Below, one piece after another: positions 45,299 to 54,371 of a DNA stretch of 64,000 nt. The number at the start of each line of letters is the position of its first letter. The stretch's first letter is position 1. The notes below the pieces were generated by a model, which was not told where the DNA came from, did not search any database, and saw only the letters and a program-made list of their open reading frames with translations. The DNA comes from Cauispirillum nitrogeniifigens. GTDB taxonomy: Bacteria; Pseudomonadota; Alphaproteobacteria; Rhodospirillales; Rhodospirillaceae. A program made the position numbers and the translations under genes. Where the stretch lies: contig NZ_JBLOOT010000007.1 in assembly GCF_049800675.1 (NCBI RefSeq), positions 124,001-188,000 on the forward strand, in the 5' to 3' direction.

Positions 45299-46142
45299 GG
45301 TTCGCCGGGTCCCCCGCAACGGTTTTCGACTCGGTCCAGTCCGAGGCACCGGCGGCGCGCTCGGGCGTGAACCACGCCAGGTCGTCGGCCAGGGCCACGA
45401 CCTTGCCGATGACCAGCACGGCCGGCGCCCGCAGGCCGGCGCCACGTACCAGCTCCGGCAGTGCCTCCAGGGTGCCGCGCACGCTGCGCTGCCCGGCGGT
45501 GGTGCCGTTCTGGATGGCCGCCGCCGGCGTGCTGCCGGGCAGGCCGTGGGACATCAGCCCGTTGGCGATGTTCTCCAGATTGGTCAGGCCCATGTAGAAA
45601 ACAAGGGTGGTGTCGGGGTCGGCGAGGCTGGCCCAGTCATGCTCCATGTCCTCCTCGCCGGCGCGGAAATGGCCGGTGACGTAGCGCACGCTGGTGGCCA
45701 ACCCGCGATGGGTCAGCGGAATGCCCGAATAGGCCGAGCAGCCCGAGGCGGCGGTGATGCCGGGCACGATCTCGAACGGGATGCCAGCCTGCGCCAGGGT
45801 CAGGGCTTCCTCCGACCCGCGTCCGAAGACGAACGGATCGCCGCCCTTCAGGCGCACCACGGTGCGGCCCGACGACGCCAGCGTCACCAGCAGGGCGTTG
45901 ATCTCGTCCTGCGGCAGGTGGTGGCGGTTCAAAGCTTTGCCGGCGTAGATGCGGCTGACCCCGGCGGGCACCATGTCGAGGATGGCGCCGCTGACCAGGC
46001 GGTCGAACACCACCACGTCGGCCTCGCCCAGAAGTCGGGCGGCCTTCAGCGTCAGAAGCTCGGGATCGCCGGGGCCGGCGCCGATAAGATAGACCTTGCC
46101 GATGGTCGATGAGTCCCGCGCCGGCGGGGTGCCCTGGTCCAT
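45255..46142 (-). CDS. cobA: uroporphyrinogen-III C-methyltransferase
   Basis: A 295-residue SAM-dependent enzyme that methylates uroporphyrinogen III at C2 and C7 to give precorrin-2, the branch point for siroheme. It has the family motifs VYLIGAGPGDPELLTLKAARLLGEADVVVFDRLVS, VVRLKGGDPFVFGRGSEE, EIVPGITAASGCSAYSGIPLTHRG and VRYVTGH. The precorrin-2 dehydrogenase/chelatase part of CysG is absent, and the chelatase is supplied by the next gene. GGGAGG precedes the ATG. A divergent region with the suf regulator lies upstream. Confidence 0.95.
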   Translation of the reverse strand: MDQGTPPARDSSTIGKVYLIGAGPGDPELLTLKAARLLGEADVVVFDRLVSGAILDMVPAGVSRIYAGKALNRHHLPQDEINALLVTLASSGRTVVRLKGGDPFVFGRGSEEALTLAQAGIPFEIVPGITAASGCSAYSGIPLTHRGLATSVRYVTGHFRAGEEDMEHDWASLADPDTTLVFYMGLTNLENIANGLMSHGLPGSTPAAAIQNGTTAGQRSVRGTLEALPELVRGAGLRAPAVLVIGKVVALADDLAWFTPERAAGASDWTESKTVAGDPANHEPSDGRASQAAAG

Positions 46143-46282
46143 CCGTTAACCTCCCTGTCTCAGCCGTCCCGCCCTCTGTGCGGGGCGAGTTTATTTGCTT
46201 TTCCTAATATGATGACCCGGCGGGCCAGGGATGCAAGGGGAAAATTGGCCGGCGGTCAATTCCAAAAGGCTCACGGCGCCTC

Positions 46283-46312
46283 TTGAAATCCTGACCAAAA
46301 TGGTCCTATTAA
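46283..46312 (+). promoter_or_regulatory. promoter of the suf regulator operon
   Basis: TTGAAA (46283-46288) and TATTAA (46307-46312) are separated by 18 bp, 35 bp upstream of the regulator's ATG. Both hexamers are close to the sigma-70 consensus and are unusual A/T-rich islands in this GC-rich region. The operator at 46293-46305 lies in the spacer. Confidence 0.7.
46293..46305. promoter_or_regulatory. palindromic operator 1 (GACCA-N3-TGGTC)
   Basis: Perfect 5-bp arms GACCA/TGGTC around AAA, within the promoter spacer. A near-identical site, extended to 7-bp arms, lies 24 bp (centre to centre) downstream. The position and shared sequence are what an Rrf2-family autorepressor would be expected to use. 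Which protein binds is inference. Confidence 0.65.
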
Positions 46313-46314
46313 AG

Positions 46315-46331
46315 GGGACCAATGTGGTCCC
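46315..46331. promoter_or_regulatory. palindromic operator 2 (GGGACCA-N3-TGGTCCC)
   Basis: Perfect 7-bp arms around ATG, at the expected transcription start and just before the ribosome-binding region of the regulator gene. Same core as operator 1, centred about two helical turns away, which would allow cooperative binding on one face of the DNA. Confidence 0.65.
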
Positions 46332-46347
46332 GTATGGGAAGGCCGCC

Positions 46348-46800
46348 ATGTTCCGCATCAACAAGCTGACCGACTACGCCGTGGTTCTGCTCGTCGACAT
46401 GGCGCGCAGCGGGCGGGTCCGTTCGGCGCAGCAGATCGCCGCCGACACCGGGGTGCCGCTGCCGACGGTGTCGAAGGTGATGAAGGCGCTGACCCGCGAC
46501 GGGCTGGTGGTCAGCACGCGCGGCGCCACCGGCGGATATGGCCTGGGCAAGCCGGCGGCGGTCATCACGGTGGCCGACATGATCCAGGCCATCGAGGGGC
46601 CGATCGCCCTGACTTCCTGCGTCGAGTCCCCCACCGGCGAGGGCGGCGACGACGACGGCTGCGGCATCGAAAGCCTGTGCCCCATGCACGGCCACTGGAA
46701 CCGGGTCAACGGCGCGGTCCATGCCGCGCTCAGCAGCGTGACCCTGGCGGAGATGGCCCAGGACAGCCCGGCGCTGTTCGGCGTGGCCGCCGCCGGGTGA
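46348..46800 (+). CDS. Rrf2-family SUF system regulator
   Basis: A 150-residue winged-helix protein of the IscR/SufR-type Rrf2 family (FRINKLTDYAVVLLVDMARSG, with the recognition helix around LPTVSKVMKALTRDGLVVSTRGATGGYGL). Three cysteines, 91, 105 and 111 (TSCVESP, GCGIESLCPMHGHW), can hold an Fe-S cluster that reports cellular iron-sulfur status. It heads the suf operon, 40 bp before sufB. The ATG at 46348 follows GGGAAGG; the longer open frame starts inside the operator region. It probably represses its own operon when the cluster is present. Confidence 0.92.
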   Translation: MFRINKLTDYAVVLLVDMARSGRVRSAQQIAADTGVPLPTVSKVMKALTRDGLVVSTRGATGGYGLGKPAAVITVADMIQAIEGPIALTSCVESPTGEGGDDDGCGIESLCPMHGHWNRVNGAVHAALSSVTLAEMAQDSPALFGVAAAG

Positions 46801-46840
46801 AGACGACGAACGAACAAAGAGACTGAAGGAAGGCCAAGCC

Positions 46841-48289
<1,449 letters not shown>

Positions 48290-48318
48290 CAAGAAGAAAT
48301 CATAGGAAGGCCTGAACC

Positions 48319-49071
48319 ATGGCTCTCATCGAAATCAAGGACCTGCATGCCTCCGTGGACGGCAGGGAGATCCTCAAGGGCGTGTCCCTGACCATCAACC
48401 CCGGCGAGGTGCACGCGCTGATGGGGCCGAACGGCACCGGCAAGTCGACCCTGTCCAACGTCATCGCCGGCCGCGACGGCTATGAAGTGACGGGCGGCGA
48501 CGTGCTGCTGGAAGGCCGCTCCATCTTGGACATGGAACCGCACGAGCGCGCCAACCTGGGGGTCTTCCTGGCCTTCCAGTACCCGGTGGAGATCCCCGGC
48601 GTGGCGACCTCGACCTTCCTCAAGGCGGCCATCAACGCCAAGCGCAAGTTCGAGGGCAAGGGCGAGATCGACGCCATGGAGTTCCTCAAGCTGGTCAAGG
48701 GCCGCGCCAAGGAACTGAACATCCGCGACGACATGCTCAAGCGTCCGGTCAACGTCGGCTTCTCCGGCGGCGAGAAGAAGCGCGCCGACATCCTGCAAAT
48801 GGCCCTGCTGGAGCCGAAGTTCTGCATCCTCGACGAGACCGACTCGGGCCTGGACATCGACGCCCTCAAGGTGGTTTCCGACGGCGTCAACGCCCTGCGC
48901 GCGGCCAACCGCTCGTTCCTGGTCATCACCCACTACCAGCGCCTGCTCAACTACATCGTGCCCGACCACGTGCACGTCTTCGCCGGCGGCCGCATCGTCC
49001 GCTCCGGCGGCAAGGAGCTGGCCCTGGAGCTGGAAGAAAAGGGCTACGCCGAGTACGTGGACGCGGCGTAA
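48319..49071 (+). CDS. sufC: Fe-S assembly ATPase SufC
   Basis: A 250-residue ABC-type ATPase that drives conformational change of SufBCD. Walker A is LMGPNGTGKSTLSNVIAG, the signature FSGGEKKRADILQMALL, Walker B FCILDETDSGLDIDALK and H-loop LVITHYQRLLNYI. No membrane partner exists, as expected for a soluble complex. GGAAGG precedes the ATG, 29 bp after sufB. Confidence 0.97.
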   Translation: MALIEIKDLHASVDGREILKGVSLTINPGEVHALMGPNGTGKSTLSNVIAGRDGYEVTGGDVLLEGRSILDMEPHERANLGVFLAFQYPVEIPGVATSTFLKAAINAKRKFEGKGEIDAMEFLKLVKGRAKELNIRDDMLKRPVNVGFSGGEKKRADILQMALLEPKFCILDETDSGLDIDALKVVSDGVNALRAANRSFLVITHYQRLLNYIVPDHVHVFAGGRIVRSGGKELALELEEKGYAEYVDAA

Positions 49072-49085
49072 GGAGGATCTGAGCA

Positions 49086-50399
49086 ATGGCTGAAGCCGTG
49101 ACCACACTGCCCATGTCCGACGCGGCGCCGTCCGGCGGCCCGGCGTGGCTGGCCGCCCTGCGCGGCGAGGGCCTGGCCTCCTACGCGGCGCAGGGCCTGC
49201 CCGGCCGGCGGTCGGAGGCGTGGAAGTACACCCGCATCGACACCCTGCTGAAGAAGCTGGCCCTCGTCCCCGCTCCGGCGGCGGCGCCTGTCCAGGTGCC
49301 CGAGGGCGTCCTGCGCTGCGACGGCCCCCGGCTGGTGCTGGTCAACGGCCGTTTCGCTCCCGACCTGTCGGACCTGGGGGCGCTGCCCAAGGGCGTGACG
49401 GTGCAGTCCCTGGCCGACGCCCTGGAGGCCGACCCGGCGGCGGTGGAGCCGCACCTGGGCCGCCTCCAGCCGCTCGACGGCTACCCCTTCGCCGCGCTGA
49501 ACACCGGCGTGCTGGGCGACGGGCTGGTCATCCGCGTCAGGGACGGTGCATTGGTCGAGGCACCGCTGCATGTGATTTCCATTGCCCAGGGTGAGAGTGA
49601 GGGCGGGGGGACGGTCGCCTTCCATCCCCGCCTGCTGGTGACGGTGGGCGAGGGGGCGGTGGCGACGCTGCTGGAAAGCCATGTCGGCAGCGGCGAAACC
49701 CTGTCCAACACCGTGACCGAGATCACCGTCGGCGCCGATGCCGTGCTGCATCACTACAAGGTGCAGAACGAGGATGCGGCGGCCACCCACCTTGCCGCCA
49801 CCCAGGCCGTGGTCGGCGCCAAGGCGGTGTACGAAGCCTTCGCCCTGTCCTTCGGGGCGCGGCTGGCCCGCCACGACATCCGCGTGTGCCTGGATGGCGA
49901 GGGCGCCGAGGCCCGCGTCAACGGCGCTTATGCCGCCGACAGCGGGCAGCACATGGACACCAGTTCCTTCATCGACCACGCGCTGCCGCACTGCACCTCC
50001 GCCCAGACCTACAAGGGCGTGGTGGACGGCACCGGGCGCGGGGTGTTCCAGGGCCGCATCAACGTGCGCCGCGACGCCCAGGGCACCAACGGCCACCAGC
50101 TTCACAAGGCCCTGCTGCTGTCGCGCAAGGCCGAGGTCGATACCAAGCCGGAACTGACCATCTACGCCGACGACGTGCAGTGCAGCCACGGCGCGACCTG
50201 CGGCGAACTGGATCAGGACCAGCTGTTCTACCTGCGCGCCCGTGGCCTCGACGTGGCCGAGGCCCGTGGCCTGCTGATCGAAGGCTTCCTCGACGACGTC
50301 ATCGACAGCGTGTCCTCGGACGCCGTCCGTCAGGCCATGCGCGACATGGTCCACGCCTGGCTGCTGACCCGCAGCGGCCGCACGGGAGGCGCTGAATGA
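49086..50399 (+). CDS. sufD: Fe-S assembly protein SufD
   Basis: A 437-residue SufB-like protein; together they form the scaffold heterodimer with SufC. Family signatures are WKYTRIDTLLKKLAL near the N-terminus, TGRGVFQGRINVRRDAQGTNGHQLHKALLLSRKAEVDTKPELTIYADDVQCSHGATCGELDQDQLFYLRARGLDVAEARGLLIEGFLDDVID at the C-terminus (key residues H in CSHGAT, which SufD supplies). AGGAGG is upstream. The stop overlaps the sufS start by 4 bp. Confidence 0.96.
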   Translation: MAEAVTTLPMSDAAPSGGPAWLAALRGEGLASYAAQGLPGRRSEAWKYTRIDTLLKKLALVPAPAAAPVQVPEGVLRCDGPRLVLVNGRFAPDLSDLGALPKGVTVQSLADALEADPAAVEPHLGRLQPLDGYPFAALNTGVLGDGLVIRVRDGALVEAPLHVISIAQGESEGGGTVAFHPRLLVTVGEGAVATLLESHVGSGETLSNTVTEITVGADAVLHHYKVQNEDAAATHLAATQAVVGAKAVYEAFALSFGARLARHDIRVCLDGEGAEARVNGAYAADSGQHMDTSSFIDHALPHCTSAQTYKGVVDGTGRGVFQGRINVRRDAQGTNGHQLHKALLLSRKAEVDTKPELTIYADDVQCSHGATCGELDQDQLFYLRARGLDVAEARGLLIEGFLDDVIDSVSSDAVRQAMRDMVHAWLLTRSGRTGGAE

Positions 50400-51658
50400 C
50401 ATCTACCACCGCAGTTGACCGTATCGCTGCCGGAACGGTCCCCTATGATGTCGAGGCCGTGCGCCAGGACTTCCCCATCCTGCACAAGCCGGTGCACGGC
50501 AAGCCGCTGGCCTACCTGGACAGCGGCGCCTCGGCCCAGAAGCCGCAGGTGGTGATCGACACTCTCCGCCGCGTCTACGAGGGCGAGTACGCCAACGTCC
50601 ATCGCGGCGCCTACTGGCTGTCCGAGCGCGCCACCAGCCTGTACGAGGGCGCGCGGGAGAAGGTCCGCGCCTTCCTCAATGCCGGGTCGGAGCGGGAGAT
50701 CATCTTCACCCGTGGCGCCACCGAGTCCATCAACCTGGTGGCCCAGACCTGGGGCCGGCGCTTCCTGCGCGAGGGCGACGAGATCATCGTTTCGGCTCTG
50801 GAACATCATTCCAACATCGTGCCCTGGCAGATGCTGCGCGACGAGAAGGGGCTGGTGCTCAAGGTCGCGCCGATCACCGCCGACGGCGCCTTCGATATGG
50901 CCGGTTTCGAGGCCCTGCTGAGCGAGCGGACGAAGCTGGTGGCGGTGGCCCACGTGTCCAACGTCCTGGGCACCGTGCTGCCGATCAAGGACATCGTCGC
51001 CAAGGCCAAGGCCGCCGGTGCCGCCGTGCTGATCGACGGCTGCCAGGGCGTCGTTCATCGCCCGGTGGACGTGGCGGCGCTGGGCGCGGACTTCTACGTC
51101 TTCTCCGGCCACAAGCTCTATGGCCCGACCGGCATCGGCGTGCTGTGGGGGCGCGAGGAGGTGCTGGACGCCATGCCGCCGTGGATGGGCGGCGGCGACA
51201 TGATCTCCCACGTTTCCTTCGAGAAGTCCGAGTGGGCCGGGCTGCCCGCCAAGTTCGAGGCCGGCACCCCGCCCATCGTCCAGGCCATCGGCCTGGGGGC
51301 GGCCATCGACTACGTGAGCCAGTTCGGCCTCGCGCCCATCATGGAGCACGAGCATGCCCTGCTGGCCTACGCCGTGCAGCGCCTGGGCGAGATCGACGGC
51401 GTGACCCTGCACGGCACGGCGCCGGGCAAGACGGGGATCATCTCGTTTTCCATGGCCTATGCCCATCCGCACGACATCGCCACGGTGCTGGACCGCGCCG
51501 GGGTCGCCATCCGCGCCGGGCACCACTGCTGCCAGCCGCTGATGGAGCGCTGCGGCGTGCCGGCCATGGCCCGCGCCAGCTTCGGCATGTACACCAATCG
51601 CACCGACGTGGACGCGCTGATCAAGGCGCTGGCCACGGTGCGCGACCTTTTCGCGTGA
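50396..51658 (+). CDS. sufS: cysteine desulfurase SufS (group II)
   Basis: A 420-residue PLP enzyme that removes sulfur from cysteine for cluster assembly. The PLP lysine is in FSGHKLYGPTGIG (around residue 225), and catalytic Cys378 is in RAGHHCCQPLM. The N-terminal YLDSGASAQKPQVVIDTL and VHRGAYWLS are typical of the group II (SufS) class. Neither SufE nor SufU, the usual sulfur-accepting partner, is encoded in this operon. It starts inside the sufD stop (4-bp overlap). Confidence 0.96.
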   Translation: MTSTTAVDRIAAGTVPYDVEAVRQDFPILHKPVHGKPLAYLDSGASAQKPQVVIDTLRRVYEGEYANVHRGAYWLSERATSLYEGAREKVRAFLNAGSEREIIFTRGATESINLVAQTWGRRFLREGDEIIVSALEHHSNIVPWQMLRDEKGLVLKVAPITADGAFDMAGFEALLSERTKLVAVAHVSNVLGTVLPIKDIVAKAKAAGAAVLIDGCQGVVHRPVDVAALGADFYVFSGHKLYGPTGIGVLWGREEVLDAMPPWMGGGDMISHVSFEKSEWAGLPAKFEAGTPPIVQAIGLGAAIDYVSQFGLAPIMEHEHALLAYAVQRLGEIDGVTLHGTAPGKTGIISFSMAYAHPHDIATVLDRAGVAIRAGHHCCQPLMERCGVPAMARASFGMYTNRTDVDALIKALATVRDLFA

Positions 51659-51673
51659 CGTGAGGACATCGCC

Positions 51674-52072
51674 ATGACCATCCGTCCCCCCATGTACGCC
51701 ATGGAACCCTCGCCGCCGGAGGAAGACGTCACCGCGCGTGCCGGCGAGCCTCTGGGGCCGAACATCGAACCGGCCACCGAGGACAAGGTGGTGGAGGCCC
51801 TGCGCGCCGTCTACGACCCGGAGATCCCGGTCAACATCTATGACCTGGGCCTGATCTACGAACTCGCCATCGCCACCAACGGCGACGTGCGCGTGCTGAT
51901 GACCCTCACCGCTCCGGCCTGCCCGGTGGCCGGCGAGATGCCCCAGCAGGTGGCCGACGTCGTCGCCACCGTCTGGGGCGTCGGCGAAGTCACCGTGGAA
52001 CTGACCTGGGACCCGCCGTGGACTCCCGACCGCATGAGCGAGGTCGCCCGAGTGGCGCTCGACATGTTCTGA
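51674..52072 (+). CDS. sufT: SUF-associated DUF59 protein SufT
   Basis: A 132-residue MIP18/DUF59-family protein. The core EDKVVEALRAVYDPEIPVNIYDLGLIYELAI and VLMTLTAPACPVAGEMPQQV (with the reactive Cys) match the SufT group, which assists maturation of Fe-S proteins. It lies 15 bp after sufS and before sufA. The N-terminal ~30 residues are disordered-looking. Confidence 0.93.
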   Translation: MTIRPPMYAMEPSPPEEDVTARAGEPLGPNIEPATEDKVVEALRAVYDPEIPVNIYDLGLIYELAIATNGDVRVLMTLTAPACPVAGEMPQQVADVVATVWGVGEVTVELTWDPPWTPDRMSEVARVALDMF

Positions 52073-52107
52073 GCCCATATGAGGCGTGACGAAACGACGG
52101 AGGCACC

Positions 52108-52479
52108 ATGCTCGCTGCCCATTCCAAGACCCTGAGCCTGACCGACGCCGCCGCCGCCCGCGTGCGCGACCTGATGGCCAAGTCCGACAAGCCCGTGGCC
52201 GGGCTGCGCGTCGGCATCAAGACGCGCGGCTGCTCGGGCATGTCCTATGTGGTCGAGTATGCCGAGGAACCGCGCCCCTTCGAGGACGTGGTGGAGGACA
52301 AGGGCGTGAAGATCTTCATCGATCCCACCGCCCTGATGTTCATCATCGGCTCGGTCATGGACTACCGGACTGACAAGCTGCAATCGGGCTTCGTGTTTGA
52401 AAATCCCAACGAAACCGCGCGTTGCGGCTGCGGGGAGAGCTTCTCCGTGGACAAGGCGGCGGCCGGGATCGGGCAGTAG
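52108..52479 (+). CDS. sufA: A-type Fe-S carrier SufA
   Basis: A 123-residue A-type carrier. The three cluster-binding cysteines are present: Cys42 (TRGCSGM) and Cys106/Cys108 (CGCGESF). It carries assembled [4Fe-4S] clusters from SufBCD to target enzymes, here plausibly including the sulfur-oxidation proteins. It is the last gene of the operon (35 bp after sufT). GGAGG precedes the ATG. Confidence 0.95.
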   Translation: MLAAHSKTLSLTDAAAARVRDLMAKSDKPVAGLRVGIKTRGCSGMSYVVEYAEEPRPFEDVVEDKGVKIFIDPTALMFIIGSVMDYRTDKLQSGFVFENPNETARCGCGESFSVDKAAAGIGQ

Positions 52480-52614
52480 GGGGAAGGTACACCGCCATCA
52501 GTGGTGCCGTTCATTTACATTTGTTTAAGGTTGTGACCCGCCGAAAGTGCGGTAGCGTGTATGGCGCTCGTCAAGGGGGCGAGCGCTTACTCACGCACCG
52601 CAGGGGAAGCAACC

Positions 52615-54357
52615 GTGACCGATTTCACCTACATGACCCCGGCCAACCAGGCGCCGGTCGACTTCGACGACCTGGGCGTCCCGGCCACCCGGCTCAACGC
52701 CTTCCTGGTCGAGTGGAACGCCTACCAGGACGCCTGGACCAAGATGTCCATCGTCGGCAATCCGTGGTCCAACGAGTTCGACGCCCCGCGTCCCGGCTAC
52801 ATCGACCCGGCCGTTGACGGCTGGCCGGCCGGCGGCGCCGTGCCGGTCATGTGGACGCCGTTTCCGGCCCGCCTGACCAAGTTCTTCGGCAGCCCGGAAA
52901 GCGTCGCCCAGCCGCAGATCAAGACCCAGCTCAGCGCCGCGCAACTCAACGAACTGGCGGCCACCGGCGGGATCACCCTCGACGGCACCGCCTGGACCCT
53001 CTACAGCCCCGATCCCAAGGCCACCAACGTGCTGGAGATCCCGGCCGTGAAGTGCCCGCAGGCCGACTGGGCCGGCCCGTGGACGCCGTTCGTCCCCGCC
53101 GGGCCGCGCGGCTGGCTGGACGAGTACAACGAGTACTGCGTGACCTGGAGCGACGGGGTCGGCAGCAAGATCACCTCGGTGCAGTTCACCAGCGAGAACC
53201 CGGCCTACTGGCTGGCCCTGTGGCAGTACGACCCGTCCATGGTGACGGAGCTGTACCAGAAGTACGTCGATCCGGCGGTGGCGGAGGAAGACCTCTACCT
53301 GCGCTATCCCGATGGCGCGGCCAACGCCGGCGAGCCGGTCATGGACCCCACCACCGGGCGCCCGGCCTATGACCCGACCAACAAGTGGAACAGCGGCACC
53401 CTGCGCGTGCCGGGCCAGAGCGGCGGCGCCATGCACCTGACCAGCCCGCCCAATACCCTGTCGGCGGAGGTCTACCTGGCGGCGGCCTCGACCATCCTGC
53501 GCAGCGCGGCGACCAGCGCGGACCCGCAGGCCTTGCTGTGCTGCTCCAAGTACGGGCAGAACTTCCGCAACAGCGATCCCAACATCGGCGCGACGGCCAA
53601 CTCGGTGGCGGCCAAGGGCTTCTACCTGACCCTGACCAACCCGGTGGGGCTGTACATGCAGACCCCCAACTGGTCCCTGTTCCGCACCCCCGACGGCACC
53701 CCGGCGTCGGAGTTCTGGACCGTCAGGCGCGGCACCGTCAACGGCGGCAACGGCAACGACTCCATCCTCCAGGCGGTGTTCGAGGTCCCGGCGTCCAAGG
53801 GCTACACCGTCAGCGACATCGAGATCCTGGACAGTTCGTCGGGCACCTGGAGCAAGATCCAGTGGGCCAGCCAGATGCAGCAGACCTTCAAGATCGCCCT
53901 GCGCGTGACCCCGCAGGCCGGCTATGCCGGCGTGCCGCAGCCCTGCGTCACCGACCGCGAGCCGTCGCAGCCCTACCCGGTGCAGCTGGTGCCGCAGACC
54001 CTGTTCCTCGGCGTCAGCCCGACCGACCTGCTGCTGGGCGTGACGCCGGGCACCACCACCCGCGTCTCCCTGGTGGTGCAGGGCGCGTCGGCCGACACCA
54101 CCGCGGCCAATGCCCGCATCCAGTTCCAGGACCCGGCCATCTCGGCCACGGTGGTGGACTTCCTGCCCGACGCCGGCTCCATCCCCGGCCAGACCAGCGG
54201 CAGCGGCACCCAGGTGCTGGTCGCCGACCTGACGGTGGGGGCGGCGGCCGCCGGCGGCCTGCCCACCCTGCGGGTATTGAACCCGGACGAGGCGGCCGAC
54301 ATCCCGGCCGACGAGCATCCGTGGGCCATTGGCCTGCTCTACGTCAAGACGGCGTAG
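52615..54357 (+). CDS. protein of unknown function, 580 aa, paired with cytochrome gene
   Basis: No family recognised. There is no signal peptide, so it is probably cytoplasmic, or exported by an unusual route. Central landmarks are KITSVQFTSENPAYWLALWQYDP (~180-205), PTNKWNSGTLRVPGQ and MHLTSPPNTLSAEVYLAA (~260-300), then ALLCCSKYGQNFRNSDPNIGATANS with a Cys-Cys pair. The C-terminal ~150 residues look like beta-sandwich (VSLVVQGASADTTAANARIQFQDPAISATVVDF). The start is GTG at 52615 with GGGGAAG upstream. The next gene begins 14 bp later and encodes a secreted cytochrome, so the two probably act together. Function cannot be assigned. Confidence 0.75.
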   Translation: MTDFTYMTPANQAPVDFDDLGVPATRLNAFLVEWNAYQDAWTKMSIVGNPWSNEFDAPRPGYIDPAVDGWPAGGAVPVMWTPFPARLTKFFGSPESVAQPQIKTQLSAAQLNELAATGGITLDGTAWTLYSPDPKATNVLEIPAVKCPQADWAGPWTPFVPAGPRGWLDEYNEYCVTWSDGVGSKITSVQFTSENPAYWLALWQYDPSMVTELYQKYVDPAVAEEDLYLRYPDGAANAGEPVMDPTTGRPAYDPTNKWNSGTLRVPGQSGGAMHLTSPPNTLSAEVYLAAASTILRSAATSADPQALLCCSKYGQNFRNSDPNIGATANSVAAKGFYLTLTNPVGLYMQTPNWSLFRTPDGTPASEFWTVRRGTVNGGNGNDSILQAVFEVPASKGYTVSDIEILDSSSGTWSKIQWASQMQQTFKIALRVTPQAGYAGVPQPCVTDREPSQPYPVQLVPQTLFLGVSPTDLLLGVTPGTTTRVSLVVQGASADTTAANARIQFQDPAISATVVDFLPDAGSIPGQTSGSGTQVLVADLTVGAAAAGGLPTLRVLNPDEAADIPADEHPWAIGLLYVKTA

Positions 54358-54371
54358 GGGAGGGCGCAGGC

